A stretch of DNA of 64,000 nt from Streptomyces cinnabarinus. GTDB lineage: Bacteria; Actinomycetota; Actinomycetes; Streptomycetales; Streptomycetaceae. The notes under the pieces are model-generated. The model searched no databases. It was given only the letters and a program-made list of their open reading frames with translations, and was not told the origin of the DNA. Location: positions 2,790,001 through 2,854,000 of the forward strand of contig NZ_CP114413.1 in the NCBI RefSeq assembly GCF_027270315.1. The letters are read 5' to 3'. Position numbers and translations under genes: made by a program. Below, in pieces: positions 35,089-43,930 of the stretch (the first letter of the stretch is position 1; every line of letters begins with the position of its first letter).

Positions 35089-36117
35089 ATGACGAACACG
35101 CACGACCACGGCGGGGGCGTACGGTCCGTTCGGGTGCCCATCCCGGACAACCCCCTCGGGCACACGCTGGTGTACGTGGTGGACACCGACCGCGGGCCGG
35201 TGCTGATCGACACCGGGTGGGACGACCCGGCGTCCTGGGACACGCTCGCCGACGGGCTGGCGGCCTGCGGGACCGCGCCCACCGGGATCCACGGCGTGGT
35301 CATCACCCACCATCACCCCGACCACCACGGCCTGTCCGGCAAGGTGCGCGAGGCGTCCGGCGCCTGGATCGCGATGCACGCGGCGGACGCGGCGATCGTG
35401 CGCCGTACGCGATCGGCCGAACCCGAGCGCTGGTTCACGTACATGGCGGCCAAGCTCACGGCGGCCGGGGCTCCGGAGGAACACGTGGCGCCCCTGCGCG
35501 GCGCCCGCCGCCGCCGTAACCTGCCCGGCCTGACCCCCGCCCTCCCGGACCGCGAGATCGTGCCCGGCGACCTCCTCCCCCTCCCCGGTCGCCGCCTACG
35601 CGCCATCTGGACTCCCGGCCACACCCCGGGCCATGTCTGTCTGCACCTGGAGGAGGCCCACCCGGCCGGACTCACGGGCAACGGCCGCCTGTTCTCCGGC
35701 GACCACGTCCTCCCGGAGATCACTCCCCACATTGGCCTCTACGAGGACCCCGACGACGCCACGGTCACCGACCCTCTGGGCGACTACCTCGACTCCCTGG
35801 AACGCGTCGCCCGGCTGGCCCCCGCCGAGATCCTCCCGGCCCACCAGCACCCCTTCACCGACGCCGGAGCCCGCGTCGGCACCCTCCTCACCCACCACGA
35901 ATCCCGCCTCACCGACCTCCTCTCCCTCCTCTCCGAGCCCCTCACCGCCTGGCAGCTCGCCGAGCGCATGGAGTGGAACCGCCCCTGGGACCAAATCCCC
36001 TACGGATCAAGGAACATCGCGGTGTCGGAGGCCGAGTCGCATCTGCGCCGACTGGTGAAGCTGGGGAGGGCGGAGGCGGTGGCGGGGAGTAATCCGGTGA
36101 CGTACACGGCGGTGTGA
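35089..36117 (+). CDS. MBL-fold metallo-hydrolase with C-terminal winged helix
   Basis: 342 residues from ATG 35089, eight bases after GGAGGG. The metal motif HHHPDHHG, a downstream GHTPGHVCLH and SGDHVLPE supply the zinc ligands of the beta-lactamase fold. The C-terminal 80 residues resemble the BLACT winged helix (AWQLAERMEWNRPWDQ). The family hydrolyses thioesters, lactones or glutathione conjugates. A shared palindrome with the P450 and aldehyde dehydrogenase promoters hints at acyl-CoA or sterol metabolism. The following SnoaL-like gene overlaps by GTGA. Confidence 0.88.
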   Translation: MTNTHDHGGGVRSVRVPIPDNPLGHTLVYVVDTDRGPVLIDTGWDDPASWDTLADGLAACGTAPTGIHGVVITHHHPDHHGLSGKVREASGAWIAMHAADAAIVRRTRSAEPERWFTYMAAKLTAAGAPEEHVAPLRGARRRRNLPGLTPALPDREIVPGDLLPLPGRRLRAIWTPGHTPGHVCLHLEEAHPAGLTGNGRLFSGDHVLPEITPHIGLYEDPDDATVTDPLGDYLDSLERVARLAPAEILPAHQHPFTDAGARVGTLLTHHESRLTDLLSLLSEPLTAWQLAERMEWNRPWDQIPYGSRNIAVSEAESHLRRLVKLGRAEAVAGSNPVTYTAV

Positions 36118-36599
36118 GTGTTGAGTACGGGATCATGGAATCCCTTGAATCTTTTGAATCCCACACCGAGTCCCTGTACGCCGAGCGCGCCTGCGAGCGC
36201 CTCGTCATCGACTTCGTCCATCGCCTCGATCTCGGCGAACCGGCCTCCGTGGCCGCGCTGTTCACCGAGGACGGCACCTGGGCGTGGCCCGCGGGCGACC
36301 GGCTGGTCAAGGGCCGCGCAGCGCTGCGCGAGTACTTCGGCGGCCGCCCCGCCGACCGCCTCTCGCGCCGCCTGATGTCCAACATCCTCGTCACGGTGAC
36401 GTCCCCGGACACGGCGACGGCGATCTCGTACTTCACGACGTACCGGGTCGACGGTTTCGAAGGCGGCCTGGTGCCGCCCGGCGCCCCCGTCCAAGTGGGC
36501 CACTACGAGGACGAGTTCCGACGTCGGCCCGACGGCACCTGGCTGCTGTCCGCCCGAGTTCTCCATCTGGCCTTCGCCGGACCGACGCCGCGCGCCTAA
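36114..36599 (+). CDS. SnoaL-like / NTF2-superfamily protein
   Basis: 161 residues from GTG 36114 (overlapping GTGA); ATG 36135 is an alternative start. The cone-shaped alpha+beta fold is suggested by LVIDFVHRLDLGEPASVAALFTEDGTW, GRAALREYFGGR and a C-terminal RPDGTWLLSARVLHLAF strand. Members are hydratases, isomerases or ketosteroid-isomerase-like enzymes. Its overlap with the MBL gene suggests a shared pathway, but catalytic residues cannot be assigned. It converges on the phosphotransferase gene with a 4-bp overlap. Confidence 0.82.
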   Translation: MSVEYGIMESLESFESHTESLYAERACERLVIDFVHRLDLGEPASVAALFTEDGTWAWPAGDRLVKGRAALREYFGGRPADRLSRRLMSNILVTVTSPDTATAISYFTTYRVDGFEGGLVPPGAPVQVGHYEDEFRRRPDGTWLLSARVLHLAFAGPTPRA

Positions 36600-37249
36600 G
36601 GCAGGAACGACCGCACCAACTCCTCCGCCTCCCCCAGGGCGTCGACCTCCCGCGCCGTCATCGTCGGGTTGGCGGCGCGGCGGCGCCTGGCCTCGGTGAG
36701 GCCGGTCTCCGTGAGGTCGGAGGGGTCGGCGAGGAGGGCTGCCAGGGTCGCTCGGACCGGGGCGGCGAGGCCCTCGTCCGTCACCGCCACCTGCGCGAGG
36801 ATCACCGCCGACATGCCCCAGTCCAGGCCCGGTTCGCCCTCCTCGGCATTCGTCCAGTCGATGACTACCGGACCGTCGGGAGTGAGCATGACGTTGTCCG
36901 GGTGGAGGTCCAGGTGGATCACGCGGCCGGGGACGGCGTGCAACCTCCGCAGCAGCCGGGCCAGCGTCTCCCCCGCCTCCGTCGGACCGATCCGCCCCGC
37001 CCCGAACGCCTCCAGCATCGTCGGCCCGTGCAGCCGCTCCATGACCAGCTCGGTGCTCGTGCAGTCCGCACGGCGTACTCGCGGCACCGGATAGCCGTGC
37101 CCGCGCAGGCGTTCCATCAGGGCCGCCTCCGCGAGCCCGTCGCCGTAGCCCTCCCGGTCCCGGCGCAGTACCCACCCCTCTTCCAGCTCGAACACATCCG
37201 ACGCGCGCCCCGAGCCGATCAGCCGGCCCGGCCTCCCCAAGATCGTCAT
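36596..37249 (-). CDS. Aminoglycoside-phosphotransferase-like kinase (APH family)
   Basis: 217 residues, shorter than typical APH enzymes because the N lobe is trimmed. The catalytic loop HLDLHPDNVML and the metal-binding VIDWTNAE are intact. Substrate unknown; many streptomycete members phosphorylate small metabolites rather than antibiotics. ATG 37249. The cobalamin riboswitch lies 70 bp away on the other strand. Confidence 0.88.
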   Translation of the reverse strand: MTILGRPGRLIGSGRASDVFELEEGWVLRRDREGYGDGLAEAALMERLRGHGYPVPRVRRADCTSTELVMERLHGPTMLEAFGAGRIGPTEAGETLARLLRRLHAVPGRVIHLDLHPDNVMLTPDGPVVIDWTNAEEGEPGLDWGMSAVILAQVAVTDEGLAAPVRATLAALLADPSDLTETGLTEARRRRAANPTMTAREVDALGEAEELVRSFLP

Positions 37250-37317
37250 GGCCGTGAACCTATCCCCACCCCCAACCTCCCCTCAGCCGCTTTCCTACGG
37301 GCCGGTAGAGTGGCCGC

Positions 37318-37440
37318 GTCGTCATCACACCCGTACGGGGGGAAGCCGGTGCAAATCCGGCGCTGACCCGCAACCGTGAGCAGCCTGCGAAGGGCTGCGA
37401 GCCGGACTGCCCCGCACGGAAGTGAACGGCTCACGTGCGT
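37318..37440 (+). promoter_or_regulatory. Cobalamin (B12) riboswitch
   Basis: The conserved core reads gaagccggtgcaaatccggc followed by gctgacccgcaaccgtgagc, and a B12-box-like gagccggactgcccc occurs about 20 bases later. Together with closing stems it matches the adenosylcobalamin riboswitch. It heads the operon 37544-43076 and should shut it off when B12 is plentiful. The boundaries are approximate. Confidence 0.93.
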
Positions 37441-37543
37441 CGGCGGCCCGTCGGCGTACGGCACCGTCGAGGTCTACGGAGCCGAGCCGCCCGGGGTGCT
37501 CCCGTGCTGCCCGACTCCCTTCAGGGAGAGGCACCCGCCGATC

Positions 37544-38776
37544 ATGAACGTCCGCCGCAGCGCCGCGGTCCTGGCCGCCACCGCCGTGATCGGCCTGGCC
37601 GCCCCCGCCGTCACCGCCGTAGCCGCCCCGTCGCCGTCGCCGTCCGTGGCGATCCCCTCCGGGCTCTACGGCACCACCGACCCGACGTATGACGGCGTCT
37701 GGCGTCAGTCCCTCGCCCTGATCGCCCAGCACCGCACCGATGTCCGGCCCGCCGACAAGGCGGTCGACTGGCTGCTCGGCCAGCAGTGCGCGAACGGCGC
37801 GTTCGCCGCCTTCCGTGCCGACCCGGCCAAGGACTGTGACGCCAAGGTCGTGGTCGACACCAACAGCACCGCCGCCGCGGCCCAGGCCCTGTCCGTGCTC
37901 GACGACGGGGCGCATCTGGCCAAGGCCCAGAAGGCCACGGAGTGGCTGAAGAGCGTGCAGAACAAGGACGGTGGCTGGGGCTACACCGCGGGCGGCCCGA
38001 GTGACGCCAACTCGACGGCCGTCGTCGCCGGCGCCCTCGCCGCGGCCGGCCAGGACCCCGACACCGTGGTGAACGGCGGCAAGTCCGCCTTCGACGCGCT
38101 GCGCGAGCTGGCCCTGACGTGCGCCGACGGCGGCGCCTTCGGCTACCAGCCGGACAAGAAGGGCAAGCTGGCCGCCAACGCGGACGCGACGGCCGCCGCC
38201 GTGGTCGGCATCAAGGGCATGGGCATGGTGACCGGGAAGGCCGCCGCCGACACCGACCTCGACTGCGCCGACGCCACCAAGCCCGAGCCCGACCAGGCCG
38301 CCGCCAACGGCGCGTCCTACCTCGCCGAGACCATGAAGAAGGACGGCTACCTGCTGTCCGTCCTCCCCGGCGCGGAGGACCAGCCCGACTACGGCAACAC
38401 CGCCGACGCGGTCGTCGCCCTCGCGGTGACCGGCGGCCCCGAGGCGGCCCGGCAGCCCCTGACCTGGCTGGAGAAGAACTCCGCCGACTGGGCGAAGCAG
38501 AGCGGCCCCGCCGCCTACGCCCAACTGATCCTCGCGGCAAAGACGGCGGGCGCCGACCCGCGTGACTTCGGCGGCGCGGACCTGGTCGCGCAGCTCAACG
38601 CCACGGGGCCGGAGCCGAAGACGGCGACGTCGGCCGCGGCCTCGGAGACGGCCGAGGAGAAGAAGGACGAGGACGGCGGTGGTGTCAGCGTCTGGTGGAT
38701 CGTCGGCGTGGGCCTGGTCGCGGGCATCGGCGTCGGCTTCCTGATCAGCAGCCGCAACAAGGGCCGGCAGCAGTGA
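37544..38776 (+). CDS. Exported alpha/alpha-barrel protein of B12 uptake operon, intrinsic-factor-like
   Basis: 410 residues from ATG 37544. The signal peptide ends near VTAVAA. Residues 40-360 contain squalene-cyclase-type hairpins with turn motifs (GQQCANGAFAAF, QNKDGGWGYTAGG, CADGGAFGYQ), as in the alpha domain of animal intrinsic factor and transcobalamin. A disordered Glu/Ala/Lys linker, a C-terminal transmembrane helix (WWIVGVGLVAGIGVGFLI) and a basic tail anchor it to the membrane. Behind a B12 riboswitch and before an ECF transporter, it is likely a surface cobalamin-capture protein. That function is inferred. GTGA overlap with the next gene. Confidence 0.8.
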   Translation: MNVRRSAAVLAATAVIGLAAPAVTAVAAPSPSPSVAIPSGLYGTTDPTYDGVWRQSLALIAQHRTDVRPADKAVDWLLGQQCANGAFAAFRADPAKDCDAKVVVDTNSTAAAAQALSVLDDGAHLAKAQKATEWLKSVQNKDGGWGYTAGGPSDANSTAVVAGALAAAGQDPDTVVNGGKSAFDALRELALTCADGGAFGYQPDKKGKLAANADATAAAVVGIKGMGMVTGKAAADTDLDCADATKPEPDQAAANGASYLAETMKKDGYLLSVLPGAEDQPDYGNTADAVVALAVTGGPEAARQPLTWLEKNSADWAKQSGPAAYAQLILAAKTAGADPRDFGGADLVAQLNATGPEPKTATSAAASETAEEKKDEDGGGVSVWWIVGVGLVAGIGVGFLISSRNKGRQQ

Positions 38777-39396
38777 TACGCCGGGCCTGCGCCGCCCTGC
38801 TGCTGACGGCGCTGTCCTTGGGCACGGCGGCGCCGGCGCAAGCCGCGACCTACCGCTACTGGTCCTTCTGGGACCGCGACGGCTCGACCTGGACGTACGC
38901 CACCCAGGGCCCCTCCGTCTCGGTCCCGTCGGACGGCGAGGTCAAGGGCTTCCGCTTCGCGCTGAGCGAGGACTCGGCGGACGCGTCCCAGCCGCGCGGC
39001 ACGGCCACCTTCGGCACGATCTGCGCACGGACGCCCGCGCGGGACGGCCAGAAGCGGGTGGCCCTGGTCCTCGACTTCGGCACCCCGAAGGACGCCCCGT
39101 CGGGGGAGACCCCGCCGAAGCTCCGCACGGCCTGTGCGCAGGTAGCCGAGGACGCCACGACGGCGGAGGCCCTGGCCGAGGTCGCCAAGCCGCTGCGCTA
39201 CGACTCGAGCGCCCTGCTGTGCGCGATCGAGGGCTACCCGGGCGCCGGTTGCGGAGACGAGATCAGCAAGCCCGCGGCCAAGAGCGCGAAGAGCGACGAC
39301 GACTCCCCGTCCCTGGGCCTGTGGGCAGGAGCGGCAGGCGTGGCGGCCCTGGGAGCGGCAGCCTTCTGGCAGTCACGCCGACGCCGGAATGCGTAA
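38773..39396 (+). CDS. SCO2322-type exported protein of B12 uptake operon
   Basis: 207 residues from GTG 38773, which overlaps the preceding stop. Signal peptide to AQA-A, then a beta-rich domain starting TYRYWSFWDRDGSTWTYATQGP with four cysteines later in the domain, and a C-terminal transmembrane helix (LWAGAAGVAALGAAAFW) ending in RRRRNA. I know this as a conserved actinobacterial family without assigned function. Its position between the toroid protein and the ECF transporter suggests it could play the part of the small beta domain that caps B12 in animal carriers. Confidence 0.75.
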   Translation: MIRRACAALLLTALSLGTAAPAQAATYRYWSFWDRDGSTWTYATQGPSVSVPSDGEVKGFRFALSEDSADASQPRGTATFGTICARTPARDGQKRVALVLDFGTPKDAPSGETPPKLRTACAQVAEDATTAEALAEVAKPLRYDSSALLCAIEGYPGAGCGDEISKPAAKSAKSDDDSPSLGLWAGAAGVAALGAAAFWQSRRRRNA

Positions 39397-40480
39397 CCGA
39401 CGGAACCAGCCCCTGCACCCCGGCGCCTGGTGGCTGTGGGCCCTGGCGCTGGGGACCGCGGCGACCCGTACCACCAACCCGCTCCTCCTCGCCCTTCTCA
39501 TCGCGACGTCCGCCTACGTCGTGGCGACCTGCCGGCAGAACACCCCCTGGTCGCGCTCCTACAACGCCTTCCTCAAGCTCGCCCTCGCCGTGCTCCTCAT
39601 CCGGCTGGCCTTCGCGGTCCTCCTCGGCTCCCCCATCCCCGGCACTCACACCCTCTTCACCCTCCCCGAAGTCCCCCTGCCGGACTGGGCCCAGGGCATC
39701 CGCCTGGGCGGCCGGGTGCACGCCGAGGCGGTCGTCTTCGCGTTCTACGACGGCCTCAAGCTCGCCACCCTCCTCATCTGCGTCGGCGCCGCGAACGCCC
39801 TCGCCAACCCCACCCGCCTCCTGAAATGCCTCCCCGGCGCCCTGTACGAGATCGGCGTCGCGGTGGTCGTCGCCCTCACCTTCGCCCCGAACCTCATCGC
39901 GGACGTCCAGCGCCTGCGGGCCGCCCGCCGCCTGCGCGGCCGCCCCGACCGCGGCATCCGGGGCCTCCTCCAAGTCGGCCTGCCCGTACTGGAAGGCGCC
40001 CTGGAACGCTCGGTCTCCCTCGCCGCCGCGATGGACGCCCGCGGCTACGGCCGTACCGCCGACGTCCCGCCCGCCGTACGCCGTACGACCACCGCCCTCA
40101 CCCTCGGCGGCCTGCTCGGCGTCTGCGCCGGGACCTACGGTGTCCTCACCGCGGAGGGCGGCACCTACGGCCTGCCCGTCCTCCTCACCGGCCTCACCGC
40201 TGCCCTGGTCGGCCTGCGCCTGGGCGGCCGCCGAGCCGTCCGCACCCGCTACCGCCCCGACCCCTGGGACGCCCGGGCCTGGCTGGTCACGGCCTCCGGC
40301 GTCGCGGTGGCCGCGCTGATGTTCCTGGCCGCGGCGGCGGACCCCACCGCCATGGAACCGGGAGTGATCCCGCTGACGGCGCCCGCCCTCCCCCTCTGGC
40401 CCGCGGCGGCGATCCTCATCGGCCTGCTTCCGGCAGCCGTGGCCCCCACCTCTGCGAACGCCCCCAAGGAGCCGTCGTGA
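39389..40480 (+). CDS. ECF transporter transmembrane component EcfT (CbiQ family)
   Basis: 363 residues from ATG 39389, overlapping the previous gene by eight bases. It has about eight hydrophobic helices. The two coupling-helix Ala-Arg-Gly motifs are present, AARRLRGRP and AMDARGYGR, which touch the ATPases. As part of an ECF importer it links the substrate-binding S component to ATP hydrolysis. The C terminus has two extra helices compared with short CbiQ proteins. GTGA overlap with the ATPase gene. Confidence 0.92.
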   Translation: MRNRRNQPLHPGAWWLWALALGTAATRTTNPLLLALLIATSAYVVATCRQNTPWSRSYNAFLKLALAVLLIRLAFAVLLGSPIPGTHTLFTLPEVPLPDWAQGIRLGGRVHAEAVVFAFYDGLKLATLLICVGAANALANPTRLLKCLPGALYEIGVAVVVALTFAPNLIADVQRLRAARRLRGRPDRGIRGLLQVGLPVLEGALERSVSLAAAMDARGYGRTADVPPAVRRTTTALTLGGLLGVCAGTYGVLTAEGGTYGLPVLLTGLTAALVGLRLGGRRAVRTRYRPDPWDARAWLVTASGVAVAALMFLAAAADPTAMEPGVIPLTAPALPLWPAAAILIGLLPAAVAPTSANAPKEPS

Positions 40481-42180
40481 TCCGCTTCGAGAACGTCTCC
40501 GTGACGTACGACGGCCACACCGAACCCACCGTCCGGGACATCGACCTCGATATCCCGGAGGGCGAACTCGTCCTCCTCGTAGGCCCGTCCGGCGTGGGCA
40601 AGTCCACGGTCCTCGGCGCGGTCAGCGGCCTCGTCCCGCACTTCACCGGCGGCACCCTGCGCGGCCGGGTCACGGTCGCCGGCCGCGACACCCGTACCCA
40701 CAAGCCGCGCGAACTGGCGGACGTGGTCGGCACGGTGGGCCAGGACCCGCTGTCCCACTTCGTCACGGACACGGTCGAGGACGAACTCGCCTACGGCATG
40801 GAGTCCCTGGGTCTGGCCCCCGAGGTGATGCGCCGCCGCGTGGAGGAGACCCTGGACCTCCTGGGCCTCGCCGACCTCCGCGACCGCCCGATCGCCACCC
40901 TCTCCGGCGGCCAGCAGCAGCGCGTGGCGATCGGCTCGGTCCTGACCCCTCACCCTCAGGTCCTGATCCTCGACGAGCCCACGTCGGCCCTGGATCCCGC
41001 GGCGGCGGAGGAGGTCCTGGCGGTTCTCCAGCGTCTGGTCCACGACCTCGGCACCACGGTCCTCATGGCCGAGCACCGCCTGGAACGAGTGATCCAGTAC
41101 GCGGACCAGGTGGCCCTTCTTCCGTCCCCGGGCGCGTCCCCGGTCCTCGGCACCCCGGCGGAGGTGATGGCGATCTCCCCGGTGACTCCACCGGTGGTGG
41201 ACCTGGGCAGACTGGCAGGCTGGACCCCGCTCCCCCTGACGGTGAGGGACGCGAGGAGGAGGGCGGGAGCCCTTCGGGAACAGCTGGAGACACGGAGCCT
41301 CGGCGCCGAGAAGGGGCGCGGGGCTGTACTCGATTTGCGGCTACCGCCGCGTGGGCGCGACCAGCCACAGACCACCCGCACCCGCCGTCGCTGGTTCAGC
41401 CGCACCCCCCAGCCCGCGCCCCAAAGCCCTCACACCGCCGAAGTCAAAGACCTCACAGTCACCCGAGCCCAAATCCGCGCCCTCCACCACGTCACCCTCA
41501 CCATCGCCCCCGGCGAAACCATCGCCCTCATGGGCCGCAACGGCGCCGGAAAGTCCACCCTGCTCAACTCCCTCGTAGGCCTGATCACCCCCACCGACGG
41601 CACAGTCCAGGCAGGCGGCAGAACCCCCCACCGCACCCCACCCCCCGACCTGATCCGTCACGTCGGCCTGGTCCCCCAGGAACCCCTGGACCTCCTCTAC
41701 GCCGACACGGTCGCCGCCGAATGCACGGCCGCCGACACCGACGCCGACGCACCCCCCGGCACCTGCCGCGACCTCGTCACACAGCTCCTCCCCGGTGTCG
41801 CGGACGACACCCACCCCCGAGACCTCTCGGAAGGCCAGCGCCTGGCGCTCGCGCTCGCCGTCGTCCTGACCGCCCGCCCGCCCCTGCTGCTCCTGGACGA
41901 ACCGACCCGCGGCCTGGACTACGCCGCGAAGGCCCGCCTGGTCACCGTCCTGCGCGACCTCGCGGCGGAGGGCCACGCGATCGTGCTGGCCACCCATGAC
42001 GTGGAGCTCGCCGCGGAGCTGGCGGACCGTGTCGTCCTGCTGGCCGAGGGTGAGGTGATCGCCGACGGACCGACGGCGGAGGTGGTCGTCTCCTCCCCCT
42101 CCTTCGCCCCGCAGATCACCAAGATCCTCGCCCCCCAGCACTGGCTCACGGTCGCCCAGGTCAAGCAGGCCCTCGCATGA
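40477..42180 (+). CDS. ECF transporter ATPase, two fused ABC domains
   Basis: 567 residues from GTG 40477. Domain 1 has Walker A GPSGVGKST, Q-loop VGQDPLSHF, signature LSGGQQQRV and Walker B VLILDEPTSALD. Domain 2 has GRNGAGKST, VPQEPLDLLYAD, a degenerate signature LSEGQRLALA and LLLLDEPTRGLDY. A 110-residue linker joins them. One fused chain replaces the EcfA/EcfA' dimer. It powers the cobalamin-type importer encoded by the flanking genes. Confidence 0.93.
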   Translation: MIRFENVSVTYDGHTEPTVRDIDLDIPEGELVLLVGPSGVGKSTVLGAVSGLVPHFTGGTLRGRVTVAGRDTRTHKPRELADVVGTVGQDPLSHFVTDTVEDELAYGMESLGLAPEVMRRRVEETLDLLGLADLRDRPIATLSGGQQQRVAIGSVLTPHPQVLILDEPTSALDPAAAEEVLAVLQRLVHDLGTTVLMAEHRLERVIQYADQVALLPSPGASPVLGTPAEVMAISPVTPPVVDLGRLAGWTPLPLTVRDARRRAGALREQLETRSLGAEKGRGAVLDLRLPPRGRDQPQTTRTRRRWFSRTPQPAPQSPHTAEVKDLTVTRAQIRALHHVTLTIAPGETIALMGRNGAGKSTLLNSLVGLITPTDGTVQAGGRTPHRTPPPDLIRHVGLVPQEPLDLLYADTVAAECTAADTDADAPPGTCRDLVTQLLPGVADDTHPRDLSEGQRLALALAVVLTARPPLLLLDEPTRGLDYAAKARLVTVLRDLAAEGHAIVLATHDVELAAELADRVVLLAEGEVIADGPTAEVVVSSPSFAPQITKILAPQHWLTVAQVKQALA

Positions 42181-43076
42181 AGAGGACCGGAGAGCAGGGG
42201 ACCGCAGAAAAGAGGACCGCAGAGAAGAGGACCGTAGATAAGGGGACCGCAGGGACGACCACCCCGCAGGCCCGCCCCATCCGCCTCGGCCCCCGTTCTC
42301 TCCTCACCCTCGCCCTCGTCAGCGCCGTCGGCCTGGCCGCCCTCGGCTGGCCCCTCTTCGCCCCGCCGACCTCCCAGGTCAGCGCCCACTCGCAGGACGC
42401 CCCCTGGCTCTTCGCGGGTCTGCTGGTCCTCCTCGTCGCGGTGGTCGCGGCGACGATCTCGGAGTCCGGCCTGGGCCCCAAGGCCGTGGCGATGCTCGGC
42501 GTGCTCGCCGCCACCGGCGCCGCGCTGCGCCCGATCGGCGCGGGCACCGCCGGAATCGAGCCGATGTTCTTCCTGATGCTGCTGAGCGGACGCGTCCTCG
42601 GTCCGGGCTTCGGCTTCGTCCTGGGCTCGCTCAGCATGTTCGCGTCAGCGCTGCTCACGGGCGGGGTCGGCCCCTGGATGCCGTTCCAGATGCTGGCGAT
42701 GGGCTGGTTCACGATGGGCGCGGGCCTGCTGCCCGGCCCCGACCGCATCCGTGGGCACGCCGAGCGCCTGATGATCGCCGCGTACGGCTTCCTCGCGGCC
42801 TTCGCCTACGGCGCCCTGACGAACCTCGCGGGCTGGCCCTTCATCGACCGGCTGGCCTCGAACATCGCCTTCGACCCCGACGCGGGCGTCCCGGCGAATC
42901 TGGCCCGCTTCGTCGCGTACTGCCTGGCCACCTCCCTCGGCTGGGACCTGGGCCGCGCCCTGGTGACCGTGATCCTGACGCTCACCCTCGGTCCGGCGAT
43001 CCTCAAGGCGCTGCGCCGGGCGACGCGACGGGCGGCATTCGAGGCCCCGGTCACATTCGACGAACCCGCTCGGTGA
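42177..43076 (+). CDS. ECF transporter S component, probably cobalamin-specific
   Basis: 299 residues from ATG 42177 (ATGA overlap). The first 36 residues are a hydrophilic tail with repeated Glu-Lys-Arg-Thr units. Six hydrophobic helices follow, with FFLMLLSGRVLGPGFGF, PFQMLAMGWFTMGAGLLP and ANLARFVAYCLATSLGWDLGR. Operon order S component last, EcfT and EcfA before, under a B12 riboswitch, points to cobalamin as ligand (CbrT-like). No sequence motif alone proves it. Confidence 0.87.
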   Translation: MKRTGEQGTAEKRTAEKRTVDKGTAGTTTPQARPIRLGPRSLLTLALVSAVGLAALGWPLFAPPTSQVSAHSQDAPWLFAGLLVLLVAVVAATISESGLGPKAVAMLGVLAATGAALRPIGAGTAGIEPMFFLMLLSGRVLGPGFGFVLGSLSMFASALLTGGVGPWMPFQMLAMGWFTMGAGLLPGPDRIRGHAERLMIAAYGFLAAFAYGALTNLAGWPFIDRLASNIAFDPDAGVPANLARFVAYCLATSLGWDLGRALVTVILTLTLGPAILKALRRATRRAAFEAPVTFDEPAR

Positions 43077-43411
43077 CGGGCCCCGGACAGACTGCCAGCG
43101 CCGCGGTGAAGCACCCCACATGACCCACATCACCTACGATCCATCCTAGTGGGACATATCGGACGCCATGTCCACACCAAAATGGCGTCTGACCTGCACA
43201 TTGAGAGCCGCGTCACACGAGAAGCGTGTACCCCACATACGACCACAACTAGCAAAAGGGGTCATTGCGGACCCCCTCCCGGGCTGCTTCTCTGGATGAC
43301 GTCGCACGGCGCCGACGAGCCCCACGGGCCTCGGCGCCAACGCATGTCACCGCCACACCACGTGGCTACGACACGCAGCGACCGCCCCGTCCCCGACGAA
43401 AGGTCACCGCC
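43077..43411 (+). other. 335-bp structured leader / intergenic region before the transglycosylase
   Basis: No gene seen. Two hairpins are visible: gacgccat/atggcgtc at 43162-43189, AT-richer, perhaps the terminator of the transporter operon; and ggcgccga/tcggcgcc at 43308-43338, 74 bp before the start. It does not match the c-di-AMP (ydaO) riboswitch core that often precedes streptomycete cell-wall hydrolases. Confidence 0.5.
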
Positions 43412-43825
43412 TTGTCCGCCGCTTCCTTCCTCCGCAGCATCGCCACTCCGAAGAAGGCCCTCGCCGGTACCGCCGTGGCTGTTGCCGCCGCCGGCTCGAT
43501 CTTCGCCGCGGCGCCCGCGCAGGCCGCCACGACCGGGGCCTCCGCACAGGCGACCGCGAAGAAGATGATCGGCGACTCGGCCCAGTACCAGTGCTTCTCC
43601 AACATCGTCGAGCACGAGAGCGGCTGGGACGTGAACGCCACCAACTCCTCGTCCGGCGCCTACGGCCTCGTCCAGGCCCTCCCGGGCTCGAAGATGGCCT
43701 CCGCCGGCTCCGACTGGAAGACCAACCCCGCCACCCAGATCGAGTGGGGCGTCGACTACATGAAGGACCGCTACGGCAGCGCCTGCGGCGCCTGGAACTT
43801 CTGGCAGGCCAACGGCTGGTACTGA
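43412..43825 (+). CDS. Secreted transglycosylase (SLT-like domain)
   Basis: 137 residues from TTG 43412, with GAAAGG seven bases upstream; no ATG or GTG gives a full signal peptide. The signal ends near APAQA-A. The lytic-transglycosylase core has catalytic Glu in IVEHESGWDVNA and the SSGAYGLVQALPGSKM motif, with WGVDYMKDRYGSACGAWNFW at the end. It should cleave peptidoglycan glycan strands, as in Rpf-like and spore-germination proteins. Short, single-domain form. Confidence 0.88.
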   Translation: MSAASFLRSIATPKKALAGTAVAVAAAGSIFAAAPAQAATTGASAQATAKKMIGDSAQYQCFSNIVEHESGWDVNATNSSSGAYGLVQALPGSKMASAGSDWKTNPATQIEWGVDYMKDRYGSACGAWNFWQANGWY

Positions 43826-43847
43826 GCCGAAGCCACCAGCGCATAGC

Positions 43848-43887
43848 GAACCGCACCCGTGTCCCCACGGGTGCGGTTCTCGTTTTT
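43848..43887 (+). terminator. Rho-independent terminator
   Basis: Perfect 14-bp stem gaaccgcacccgtg with a four-base loop, followed by tcgttttt, the clearest intrinsic terminator of the window. It ends the transglycosylase transcript. Confidence 0.92.
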
Positions 43888-43930
43888 CAGTACTTCCCGC
43901 TGCCGGCCTCATCGGCTCCGATCGTTCGCG

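Noticed and set aside
36596..37249. An aminoglycoside resistance gene
   Set aside because: It only shares the general APH kinase loop; it is short and lies in a housekeeping setting.
43077..43411. c-di-AMP (ydaO) riboswitch before the transglycosylase gene
   Set aside because: The conserved core of that riboswitch is not found in this leader.
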